A DNA stretch of 11,811 bases, from assembly GCA_035524895.1 (NCBI GenBank), contig DATLFI010000209.1, positions 1-11,811 on the forward strand. The letters run 5' to 3'. The notes beneath the pieces were generated by a model. The model had not been told where the DNA came from. It saw only the letters and a list, made by a program, of their open reading frames with translations, and ran no database searches. The translations under genes and the position numbers were made by a program. The DNA is from DATLFI01 sp035524895 (GTDB lineage Bacteria > Acidobacteriota > Thermoanaerobaculia > Multivoradales > Multivoraceae). Shown in pieces: positions 1-6,054 of the stretch; the stretch's first letter is position 1; the number at the start of each line of letters is the position of its first letter.

Positions 1-132
1 CAGCATCGCCACCGCTCGCGCGCCAACGCCGAGCCGCCGGTAGAGCCCCTGCAGGCGAAGGACCTTCCCCGCGCACCGCATGAGCATCCGGCCCCACGGC
101 GCTCCCAACGCAGCCCACGGGGGTTCCACCAC
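1..132 (-). CDS. N-terminus of an unidentified protein, cut by the left window edge
   Basis: This is the first 44 codons of a gene that runs off the left edge. It reads from a GTG at 130-132 (a second GTG follows at 127-129) with no stop to position 1. About 86% of its codons end in G or C, against poor-looking translations in the other two frames of this strand, so the frame is probably real. The visible protein is rich in Leu, Arg and Trp and ends in an amphipathic stretch (KVLRLQGLYRRLGVGARAVA). I recognise no family from so little. The start lies 6 bases after the stop of the cyclic-nucleotide-binding gene and in the same frame. No convincing Shine-Dalgarno precedes the GTGs, so a later ATG (85-87 or 79-81) is possible. 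It is likely the third gene of the operon. Confidence 0.5.
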   Translation of the reverse strand, partial: MVEPPWAALGAPWGRMLMRCAGKVLRLQGLYRRLGVGARAVAML

Positions 133-138
133 GGGCTG

Positions 139-651
139 CTAGACCGACCACTCCGAGAACAGCTTGCGCTGGAACTCGCGCAGCTCGTCGTGCCGTGGCG
201 GCTTGGGCCGTCGCTCGATCTCGGTGAACTTCTGGTTCATCGCCGAGAGCCGCTTGGCGAGCACGCGCGCCAGGCGCAGCAGGAGCTTGTGAGCCCCCGG
301 CTCGCCGGCATCGATTCTCTCGAAGAACTTCTTGGCGTCGAGGACGCACGCCTGCACCTCGGTCTTGGCGCGAACGTTCGCCGCACGGCTGCCGCCGGAG
401 AGTGCCTCGATCTCGCCCAGCACAGCGGGCGCCTCGATCACCGCCAGCAGCGACTCACCCCCGTTGCGCGTGCTGTAGACCTCGGTGGTACCGGCGAACA
501 CCACGTACATCAGGCCTTCCTGCTTGCCTTCGTGGATGAAGGTCTCGCCGGCCGCGATGGTCACGTCGCACAGGGCCGAGAGCAGGCCCTCTATGTCCTT
601 GGGATCGAGACCTTGGAAGAAGGGATGTTGGCTGTAGTCCATGCCGTCCAT
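139..651 (-). CDS. Stand-alone cyclic-nucleotide-binding (CRP-type CNB) domain protein
   Basis: This 170-residue protein is essentially one cyclic-nucleotide-binding beta-roll (about residues 11-115) followed by a basic helical tail. The phosphate-binding cassette is recognisable: G79-E80 followed by R89 in GEIEALSGGSRAANV, the residues that in CRP/PKA-type domains contact the ribose and cyclic phosphate. That suggests ligand binding is retained. There is no helix-turn-helix domain after the roll and the length is short for a CRP/FNR regulator (about 200-230 residues), so it is probably not a transcription factor. The ATG at 649-651 is preferred over the one three codons later because GGAG lies 6 bases upstream. 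The gene begins 20 bases after the glutamate dehydrogenase stop, so the two are probably co-transcribed. The ligand (cAMP or cGMP) and the partner protein are unknown. Confidence 0.85.
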   Translation of the reverse strand: MDGMDYSQHPFFQGLDPKDIEGLLSALCDVTIAAGETFIHEGKQEGLMYVVFAGTTEVYSTRNGGESLLAVIEAPAVLGEIEALSGGSRAANVRAKTEVQACVLDAKKFFERIDAGEPGAHKLLLRLARVLAKRLSAMNQKFTEIERRPKPPRHDELREFQRKLFSEWSV

Positions 652-657
652 GAAGGT

Positions 658-661
658 CTCC
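658..661 (-). promoter_or_regulatory. Ribosome binding site of the CNB-domain gene
   Basis: On the minus strand GGAG lies 6 bases before the ATG at 649-651, inside the 20-base gap after the glutamate dehydrogenase stop. It decides between two in-frame ATGs three codons apart. Confidence 0.6.
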
Positions 662-671
662 AGCTCAAAGC

Positions 672-1910
672 TCAAAGGCCCCGCAAAACGGTCGCTTTGC
701 CGACCTCGCGGATCGCCAGGATGAACGCGGCGGTGCGCAGGTCGAGCTTGTGGCCTCGAGCCAGCGCCGCGACCTGGTCCCAGGCCCGCCGCATGATGCG
801 CTCGAGCTCGGTATCGACCTGCGCGCGCTCCCACAGGAAGCGTTGCGTGTTCTGCACCCACTCGAAGTAGCTGACGGTGACGCCGCCGGCGTTGGCCAGG
901 ATGTCGGGCACCGCGATGACGCCTTTCTCGACCAGGATGCGGTGCGCAGAGGGCTCGGTCGGTCCGTTGGCGCCTTCGACGACCACCTTCGCGCGCACAG
1001 TGCGCGCGACCTCGTCGTCGATGACGCCACCGAGCGCGGCGGGAATCAGCACGTCGACATCGGCGGCAAAGAGCGCCTCGAAGCTGCTGCGATCGGCACC
1101 GGGGAAGCCCATCACCGACCGATCTGGATTCTCGGCGACGTGACGCACGAGCGCTTCGGCGTCGAAGCCATCCGGGTTCTCCAGGTAGCCGCCGTGGTCG
1201 CCCACCGCCACCAGCTTGGCGCCCCAGGAGCAGAGGATGCGCGCCGTCCAGCTCCCGACGTTGCCGAACCCCTGGAGTGCGAAGGTGGCACCCTCGACGC
1301 CGCGGTCGAGCTCTGCCAGCGCCCACTTCGAGCACAACGCCACGCCGCGGCCGGTGGCCTCCTCGCGGCCGACCGAGCCGTACACCTCGATCGGCTTGCC
1401 GGTGACCACGCCGGGCTCGAAGCCGTGGTACTTGGCGTACTGGTCGGCGAACCACGCCATGGTCTGCGAGTTGGTGTTGACGTCCGGCGCAGGAATGTCG
1501 ACGTTCGGGCCGATGATGAAGTGGATCTGGTCGACGAACTTGCGCGTCAGCCGTTGCAGCTCACCCTGGCTCAGCTCGCGTGGGTCGACCTTGATCCCGC
1601 CCTTGCCGCCGCCGAACGGGACGCCGACCACCGCGGTCTTCCAGGTCATCAGGTTGGCCAGAGCGTTGACCTCGTCCTGGTCGGCCTCCGGGTGGTAGCG
1701 GATGCCCCCCTTGTAGGGTCCGCGCGCCGCGTTGTGCTGCACGCGGTAGCCGCGGTAGACCGCGATGGAGCCGTCGTCGCGCTCGATCGCAACCTCGACC
1801 TCCATCTGGCGCTGCGGCTCCACCAGCAAGCGCTCGATGGACGGCGAGATGTCCATGATGCGTGCTGCATCGGTGAAGTAGCCGAGGGCGCTCTCGTAGT
1901 GGCTCGGCAT
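672..1910 (-). CDS. gdhA: Glutamate dehydrogenase (Glu/Leu/Phe/Val dehydrogenase family)
   Basis: This enzyme catalyses reversible oxidative deamination of L-glutamate to 2-oxoglutarate and ammonia in the cytoplasm. The protein is 412 residues, the usual length for the hexameric bacterial enzyme. The N-terminal substrate domain (about 1-180) contains K67 (RGPYKGG), K91 (MTWK), catalytic K103 (PFGGGKGGI) and D143 (PAPDVNT). Their spacings of 24, 12 and 40 match K89, K113, K125 and D165 of the Clostridium symbiosum enzyme. S347 in AGGVTVSYFEW fits the glutamate gamma-carboxylate site. These features and the TWK...PFGG context favour glutamate over leucine dehydrogenase. The Rossmann domain has GFGNVGS (214-220). 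Cofactor preference (NAD or NADP) cannot be read with confidence. The ATG at 1908-1910 gives the expected family N-terminus, though its ribosome binding site is weak. It is first in the operon with the CNB gene. Confidence 0.95.
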   Translation of the reverse strand: MPSHYESALGYFTDAARIMDISPSIERLLVEPQRQMEVEVAIERDDGSIAVYRGYRVQHNAARGPYKGGIRYHPEADQDEVNALANLMTWKTAVVGVPFGGGKGGIKVDPRELSQGELQRLTRKFVDQIHFIIGPNVDIPAPDVNTNSQTMAWFADQYAKYHGFEPGVVTGKPIEVYGSVGREEATGRGVALCSKWALAELDRGVEGATFALQGFGNVGSWTARILCSWGAKLVAVGDHGGYLENPDGFDAEALVRHVAENPDRSVMGFPGADRSSFEALFAADVDVLIPAALGGVIDDEVARTVRAKVVVEGANGPTEPSAHRILVEKGVIAVPDILANAGGVTVSYFEWVQNTQRFLWERAQVDTELERIMRRAWDQVAALARGHKLDLRTAAFILAIREVGKATVLRGL

Positions 1911-1955
1911 GGCTCGAGGCGTTCCAGTAGTGGATGTAAGCGGGGGGCCTTGGCG

Positions 1956-1961
1956 ATTGTA
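1956..1961 (-). promoter_or_regulatory. Possible -10 element for the gdhA operon
   Basis: The minus strand reads TACAAT here, five of six bases of the sigma-70 -10 consensus, in otherwise very GC-rich DNA. It would give a leader of about 40 bases before the gdhA start. No convincing -35 hexamer lies 15-18 bases upstream, so this is a tentative call. Confidence 0.3.
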
Positions 1962-2120
1962 TGTGACTCGCGTCCGATGGCTCGGCGAAGGCGGCGGGCG
2001 CCCGCCGGGAGATCCCGAGCTAGGCTCGTCGGAGCTCGCAGCTTCTCAGTCTGCGCCGGCGGGATCGGCTCGGTCGAGGCCGAGCGCCCCACCGGCGCTC
2101 CGCGCTGCCTCGCGGAGGGT

Positions 2121-2278
2121 GAGCGATTGCCCAACTTCACGCTCGGCTTGCGCTCCACGGCGAGCGGGTGACCGTCTCTCTGAGCGGCCAGAACGCGCTC
2201 GACTGGCGGGTGCAGCAGCACGTTTTCGGCGACATCATCTCGAGCAAGGTCACCGGCCAGATACGCTTCGAGCTGTGA
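2121..2278 (+). pseudogene. Frameshifted C-terminal remnant resembling a TonB-dependent receptor
   Basis: The intergenic stretch from 1911 to 2338 contains no intact gene, but this part reads as the last 50 or so residues of an outer-membrane beta-barrel. Frame 2121-2153 gives GERLPNFTLGLR-like strand sequence. One base back, the frame from 2153 continues through TVSLSGQNALDWRV and QQHVFGDIISSKVTGQIRF to a TGA at 2276-2278. The run of alternating hydrophobic residues, the N-x-LD motif and the HVFGDII-type ending resemble the C-termini of TonB-dependent receptors. The final residue is Leu rather than the usual Phe. No receptor-like sequence is visible upstream in any frame and the two parts need a frameshift, so this is a decayed fragment. 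The family call rests on pattern recognition only. From 1911 to 2120 I see nothing beyond the possible gdhA promoter. Confidence 0.45.
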
Positions 2279-2325
2279 GGCTCGTCGCGGTGCTCGATCG
2301 CTGGCGAGCTTCTGCCCGACCGCAC

Positions 2326-2330
2326 GGAGG
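2326..2330 (+). promoter_or_regulatory. Ribosome binding site of the DUF937 gene
   Basis: GGAGG, continuing as GGAGGAAG, lies 8 bases before the ATG at 2339 and is among the strongest Shine-Dalgarno matches in the window. It fixes the start of the DUF937 gene. Confidence 0.75.
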
Positions 2331-2338
2331 AAGTACCC

Positions 2339-3082
2339 ATGTCCGATCTCTTGCAGCTACTCTCCCGTCAGCTCGAAGGTCGCGTCGGCGCCATCGGCCA
2401 GGAGATCGGTGCCGATCCCGGTAGCACCGAGAAGGGCATCGAGATGGCCCTGCCGCTGCTGATGGGTGCGCTCGCCAACAACGCCTCGCGGCCGAACGGC
2501 GCCCACCAGCTCTCGAGCGCGCTCGATCGCGACCACAGCCCTGACCTGCTCGACCAGCTCGGTGGGCTGCTCGGCGGTGGTGACGGCGGTGGCGGCGGTG
2601 CGTTGGGTGGTCTGCTCGGGGGCTTGCTCGGCGGCGGTGGCGGCGGCGCGAAGGGTCGAGCCGGCGGAGGTCTCGGGTCGTTGCTCGAAGGGCTGGCCGG
2701 CGGCTCCAAGCCAGCCGGGCTGCCGAAGTCGCTCGACGGCGCCGGCATCCTCGGCCACATCCTCGGTCCCAAGCGCGGCGCGGTGCAGCAGGGCATCGAG
2801 CGCGGCAGCGGCCTGTCGGGCCAGCAGGTGATGAAGCTGCTGGTGATGCTGGCGCCGCTGGTGATGAGCGCGCTGTCGAAGGTCAAGCAGCAGCAGCGGC
2901 TCGACGACAACGGGCTCGCCGACGTGCTGAGCCGGCAGCGGGCGGAGATGGAACAACGCACGCCGCAGCTCGGCGGCAAGGGCTTCATGGACCTGCTCGA
3001 CCAGAACGACGACGGCTCGATCGCTGACGACCTGGCGCGCATCGGCACGGCGCTCGGCGGGTCGCTGTTCGGGCGGCGTTAG
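2339..3082 (+). CDS. DUF937 domain-containing protein
   Basis: The 247-residue protein has the DUF937 pattern: an N-terminal helical part (about 1-75) with the family-like stretch ALPLLMGALANNASRPNGA. A glycine-rich linker of LGG/GGG repeats follows (about 75-125). A second helical part (about 130-185) contains a hydrophobic segment VMKLLVMLAPLVMSAL. Near the C-terminus, residues 221-231 read DQNDDGSIADD, spaced like a calcium-binding EF-hand or dockerin loop; this tail is common in DUF937 proteins. There is no signal peptide. The function of the family is not established, so none is assigned. A strong ribosome binding site supports the start. The downstream membrane protein gene begins 8 bases after the stop, so the two are probably expressed together. 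Confidence 0.85.
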   Translation: MSDLLQLLSRQLEGRVGAIGQEIGADPGSTEKGIEMALPLLMGALANNASRPNGAHQLSSALDRDHSPDLLDQLGGLLGGGDGGGGGALGGLLGGLLGGGGGGAKGRAGGGLGSLLEGLAGGSKPAGLPKSLDGAGILGHILGPKRGAVQQGIERGSGLSGQQVMKLLVMLAPLVMSALSKVKQQQRLDDNGLADVLSRQRAEMEQRTPQLGGKGFMDLLDQNDDGSIADDLARIGTALGGSLFGRR

Positions 3083-3085
3083 GGG
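3081..3085 (+). promoter_or_regulatory. Ribosome binding site overlapping the DUF937 stop codon
   Basis: AGGGG shares two bases with the TAG stop at 3080-3082 and lies 5 bases before the GTG start at 3091. It supports that GTG and suggests translational coupling of the two genes. Confidence 0.55.
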
Positions 3086-3090
3086 CGGCG

Positions 3091-5073
3091 GTGAGCGATC
3101 GCGGAACCGCGGCCGCGACCGCCGATCCGATCGCACCCGAGGTCCCCGCCCGCGGTCGCGGCGCTCTGCTGGTCGTCGTCGGCTGCGGCGTGGTGCTGGC
3201 GGCGATCGGCTCGCCGGTGGCGTTCGTGCCGCTCTCCGCGCTGGGTCCCGGGCTCGACCCATCGTACGTCTGGGCGATCGGACGTCTGCCCGAGCTGCCG
3301 GACGTCGCGCCGGGCCGAGACTGGGTGTTTCCGTTCGGCCCGCTCGGGCACCTGCTGATCCCGCCGCCCGAGGGGCCGACGCTCTACGTCTCGGCGGCGC
3401 TGCGAGTCGCCGGCCACCTGGGCCTGGCCGGTCTGCTGCTGGCTGTGGGTCGCCAGCGGCCGGCGAGGCTGGTCGCGGCGACGCTCGGCTGGCTGCTCGC
3501 AGTGACCTTGGGCCTGCACCTGGAGGCCGGTGTGGTGTTGGGGCTGGCGTTCGCGTGGTGCGCACCGGGTCCGAGACGGCTCGAGCGGAGCTGCCTGGTC
3601 GCGGGGCTGGTGCCGGTGTTCGCCTTCGCCCGCACCAGCCTGGCCCTCGCCGGCGGCGCAGTGCTCATGGTGGGGCTCTTTCTTCGTGTGCTGGAGCGGC
3701 GGAGATCACCGGCAATCTCTCCGCGGGAGCGGTGGTCGGTTCGCGCGCCGCTCTTGGCCGCGATCGTCGCGGCCGGAGCCAGCAGCGGTCTGCTGTTTCC
3801 TTCGCCCGGAGCGCTGGCGCAATGGATCTCCGGCCAGCTCGAGCTGGCGCTCGGCTTCGGCCAGGCGATGGCGCTCGCCGGCGACCCGAGCCTCCTGGTC
3901 GCGGGCGTGGCAGGGCTGGCGGTCTGGCTCGTGCTCGCCGGGCTGGCCGCCCGGCGGCGCTGGTGCACCTTCGCCTGGTGGTCGATCACCGCCATCCCGG
4001 TCATGCTTTCGTTCCGCCACGCGTTCGCGCGCGCGGACGACCACGTGCTGGCGTTCTTCCCGCTGCTGGTCGGCGGCACGGCGCTCGGACTGCTCCTGGC
4101 GCGCGACGCGAAGGAGACGGCGTGCGTCGTCGTCGCCTTGATGCTCGCCGCCGCCGGCGGTCTCTATGGGCTCGACGTCCGCGGTCACCGTCTGGCGCCG
4201 GCCGAGGTCGCCTGGCGCGGTCTCGACGGATGGCTCGCCCTGGCGCGGCCGGCGCAGCGGGCCGCGGGCTACCGGCAGCTCGATCGCGAGTGGCTGGCGC
4301 CCGAGCGACTCCCCGGCGAGTTCGTCGCCCCGCTGCGCGCGCCGGGTGTCGAGACCGACGTGGTGCCCTACGCGCTCAGCCTGATCGCCGCCAACGACCT
4401 GGCCTGGCGACCGAGCCCGACGCTCCAGCTCTACACTGCCTACACCGCCGCGCTCGACCGGCGAGTCGCGGCGCACTTCCTGTCGCCGAGCGCACCCGAC
4501 GCCTTGCTCGTGCACTTCGGCCAGGTCGACGGCCGCAACCCGGTGTGGGACACCCCCGAGGCCTGGCGCGCCGTGCTCGCCGCCTATCGCTTCGAGGCGG
4601 TGGCGCCCGATCGTCCGCTGATCCTGCTGCGCCGGAGGGAGCGGCCGCTGCGCTGGAGCTTCGAGGAGGTGGGCGTCGTCGAGCTGGGAGTCGGGCAGTG
4701 GCTCGACCTGCCGCCGACCCCGTCGGGGTTTGGTTTCCTGTTCGCCGAGATCGAGGCCGAACCCAGCCTCCTGGGCCGGATGCAGTCTCTCCTGCTGCGC
4801 TCCGCGCCGCTCCACGCAGAGGTCGTCTGGGACGCCGCCCGGCGGCGTTACCGATTGGTCCCCGGGACCGCGGCCGGCGGGATCCTGCTCGCTCCGCTGC
4901 CGCGCGGCCCGGGCGCCATCGAGCGCATCGCGCGCGGCCAATCTTCGCCGCGGGCGGAGAGAGTGCGGGTGGTCGCCGCCGACGGTGGACGGTCGTGGGC
5001 AGCGGTGCGACTGCGGCTGGTCGCCGGGCGCCTGTTGGAAGGGGGTCCGGACGTGGCGCCCTACCCCGAGTAG
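3091..5073 (+). CDS. Large polytopic membrane protein of unknown function
   Basis: The 660-residue protein has about ten predicted membrane spans in its first 360 residues. Examples are about 25-45, 101-119, 127-143, 170-200, 218-236, 268-287, 319-337 and 344-360. A mostly soluble C-terminal region of about 300 residues follows. Between the first two spans is GRDWVFPFGPLG (75-86), preceded by GLDPSYVWA. I associate this pattern (D-x-S-[WY] followed by GRD-x-[VI]-F-[TP]-[YF]-GPLG) with uncharacterised multi-span proteins that look like GT-C-fold glycosyltransferases, but I cannot name a family. No classical DxD or DD catalytic motif stands out. The start is GTG with AGGGG 5 bases upstream. The last 13 bases overlap the convergent small gene on the other strand. 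The inner-membrane location is inferred; substrate and role are unknown. Confidence 0.85.
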   Translation: MSDRGTAAATADPIAPEVPARGRGALLVVVGCGVVLAAIGSPVAFVPLSALGPGLDPSYVWAIGRLPELPDVAPGRDWVFPFGPLGHLLIPPPEGPTLYVSAALRVAGHLGLAGLLLAVGRQRPARLVAATLGWLLAVTLGLHLEAGVVLGLAFAWCAPGPRRLERSCLVAGLVPVFAFARTSLALAGGAVLMVGLFLRVLERRRSPAISPRERWSVRAPLLAAIVAAGASSGLLFPSPGALAQWISGQLELALGFGQAMALAGDPSLLVAGVAGLAVWLVLAGLAARRRWCTFAWWSITAIPVMLSFRHAFARADDHVLAFFPLLVGGTALGLLLARDAKETACVVVALMLAAAGGLYGLDVRGHRLAPAEVAWRGLDGWLALARPAQRAAGYRQLDREWLAPERLPGEFVAPLRAPGVETDVVPYALSLIAANDLAWRPSPTLQLYTAYTAALDRRVAAHFLSPSAPDALLVHFGQVDGRNPVWDTPEAWRAVLAAYRFEAVAPDRPLILLRRRERPLRWSFEEVGVVELGVGQWLDLPPTPSGFGFLFAEIEAEPSLLGRMQSLLLRSAPLHAEVVWDAARRRYRLVPGTAAGGILLAPLPRGPGAIERIARGQSSPRAERVRVVAADGGRSWAAVRLRLVAGRLLEGGPDVAPYPE

Positions 5074-5255
5074 GCGAGCGTGTCGGGTGGCCAGGTCTGG
5101 GGCTCGAGCGGGTCGAAGCTGTGCCCTCGACGTGTGCGAGCGGCGAGGGCGGCGGCCGCCGCCACGCCCAGCGCGCCGACGGCCAGCGCGGCGGGAATCG
5201 TGCGGCGACCGCTTACGTGGGTAGTGTGGCTGGGTGCGGGTCGATGGGTGCTCAT
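5061..5255 (-). CDS. Small single-span membrane protein (64 residues)
   Basis: This tiny protein has a polar, His- and Arg-containing N-terminus. A single Ala/Val/Leu-rich span follows (about residues 21-39, PAALAVGALGVAAAAALAA). A positively charged patch (RTRRGH) comes next, and then a short Pro-rich tail ending LAYSG. The gene is supported by a near-ideal GGAGAGG ribosome binding site 8 bases before the ATG and by strong G/C preference at third codon positions in the body. It converges with the large membrane protein gene and their coding ends overlap by 13 bases. No known family is recognised, and its function is not inferable. Confidence 0.6.
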   Translation of the reverse strand: MSTHRPAPSHTTHVSGRRTIPAALAVGALGVAAAAALAARTRRGHSFDPLEPQTWPPDTLAYSG

Positions 5256-5263
5256 GGTGCGGG

Positions 5264-5270
5264 CCTCTCC
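5264..5270 (-). promoter_or_regulatory. Ribosome binding site of the small membrane protein gene
   Basis: The minus strand reads GGAGAGG 8 bases before the ATG at 5253-5255. It is the main argument that this 64-codon frame is a real gene. Confidence 0.6.
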
Positions 5271-5290
5271 GGGGCGTCCTTCTCCCCTTA

Positions 5291-5511
5291 CTACGCCGTG
5301 GCGCGGGCTGATCCGCCACGCGAGGTCGTGGCGTCGTCGGGAGGGGCTCTCCGTTGAGAGGGACGAGGCCGCCGCCCAGCAGCATCGCGAACAGCAGAGC
5401 GATGCCCCAGGACGAGAGCGCGGGTACCGCGGGTGTGGATGGCGGCGGGACCGTAACGCACGACGCGCCGGCGATCGCCAAACCCTCGAAGCCCGAGATC
5501 GGTACGGTCAT
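5291..5511 (-). pseudogene. Broken remnant with an IPTL-CTERM-like sorting tail
   Basis: From the ATG at 5509-5511 the minus strand encodes about 52 residues including a Pro-rich spacer and PALSSWGIALLFAMLLGGG. That resembles the IPTL-CTERM protein-sorting signal, whose consensus is close to PTLSEWG followed by a hydrophobic span and a basic cluster. After the hydrophobic span the frame does not reach the expected basic end or a stop. It stays open far into the antisense of the neighbouring gene. A shift of frame just after LGGG would give a basic stretch and two adjacent stops (TAG at 5291-5293, TAA at 5288-5290). There is no ribosome binding site and an in-frame TAA lies 30 bases upstream of the ATG, so the secreted body that normally precedes the tail is missing. 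This is probably a decayed gene end. Confidence 0.35.
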
Positions 5512-5514
5512 AAT
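5509..5514 (+). promoter_or_regulatory. Weak candidate -10 element for the thioesterase gene
   Basis: CATAAT matches five of six bases of the -10 consensus and sits 39 bases before the thioesterase ATG. The hexamer 17 bases upstream (TCGAAG, 5486-5491) matches the -35 consensus poorly. It is AT-rich for its surroundings, but this is only a suggestion. Confidence 0.22.
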
Positions 5515-5553
5515 CCGCGCCGCCGCCGACCGGCCCGGTTACCCCTTCGTGCC

Positions 5554-6054
5554 ATGAGCGATATCCGAGAAGCCCCCGTCGTCTACCGCACGCTCGTCGA
5601 GCCCGCGTGGATCGATCGCAATGGCCACTTCAACGCCGGCTACTACGTCGTGGTCTTCGACACCGCGCTGGTGCCGTGGTTCGACTCGATCGGGATCACC
5701 GCCGAGTACCGCCAGCGGCACGGCGTGACCACCTTCACCGCCGAGAACCACGTCACCTACCTGCGCGAGGTGACGGAGGGAGCACCGCTCGAGATCAGCG
5801 CGCAGCTCCTCGCCCACGACCGCAAGCGCATCCACTCGTTCTTTCGCATGCGTCACGCGACGGAGCGCTTCCTCGCCGCGACGTGCGAGGTGTTGTCGCT
5901 CTTCGTCGACGCGAGGGCGCGGCGGGTGGCCGCGATGCCCGACGAGATCGCCGCGCGGCTCGCGGGAATGCGGCGGACGCAGGCGTCGCTGCCGCGCCCG
6001 GCGCAGGCAGGGCGGGCGATCTCGATCGACGGCGCGCCGCCGGCGCGGGAGTAG
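5554..6054 (+). CDS. Acyl-CoA thioesterase, 4HBT/betainyl-CoA-type hotdog fold
   Basis: This 166-residue protein has the single hotdog-fold layout of 4-hydroxybenzoyl-CoA thioesterase relatives and should hydrolyse an acyl-CoA thioester in the cytoplasm. The N-terminal active-site motif is WIDRNGHFNAGYY (19-31), with D21 at the position of the catalytic Asp of the family. TAENHVTYLREV (62-73) and DRKRIHSFFRM (89-99) follow. The NGH-N-xxY and E-x-H-x-x-YL-x-E patterns, and the ending LPRPAQAGRAISI, are most like the betainyl-CoA thioesterase branch linked to carnitine breakdown. No carnitine genes lie nearby, so the substrate stays open. The ATG at 5554 gives the expected N-terminus, but no clear Shine-Dalgarno precedes it. 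It stands alone on its strand between minus-strand genes. Confidence 0.85.
   Translation: MSDIREAPVVYRTLVEPAWIDRNGHFNAGYYVVVFDTALVPWFDSIGITAEYRQRHGVTTFTAENHVTYLREVTEGAPLEISAQLLAHDRKRIHSFFRMRHATERFLAATCEVLSLFVDARARRVAAMPDEIAARLAGMRRTQASLPRPAQAGRAISIDGAPPARE

Noticed and set aside
750..2171. A 473-codon plus-strand frame antisense to glutamate dehydrogenase
   Set aside because: The opposite strand carries every catalytic residue of glutamate dehydrogenase at the correct spacing. Only the last dozen codons of this frame (from 2121) are of interest, as part of the receptor remnant.
2292..2309. Hairpin GCTCG...CGAGC after the receptor remnant as a terminator
   Set aside because: The stem is only 5 bp with an 8-base loop and there is no T-tract, so it is not distinguishable from chance at this GC content.
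2565..2660. Possible GGCGGT microsatellite or structural DNA repeat
   Set aside because: It is the coding sequence of the glycine-rich linker of the DUF937 protein and stays in frame; it needs no separate explanation.
3555..5357. Long plus-strand open frame inside the membrane protein gene, out of phase
   Set aside because: Its translation is Arg/Ala/Gly-rich with no domain pattern; long open shadows are expected in GC-rich DNA, and the in-phase protein has clear membrane spans.
3706..5511. A 601-codon minus-strand frame whose first 50 codons include the CTERM-like tail
   Set aside because: Beyond the tail the translation is Arg/Pro/Gln-rich antisense of the membrane protein gene and has no recognisable domain; only the short N-terminal part is kept, as a remnant.
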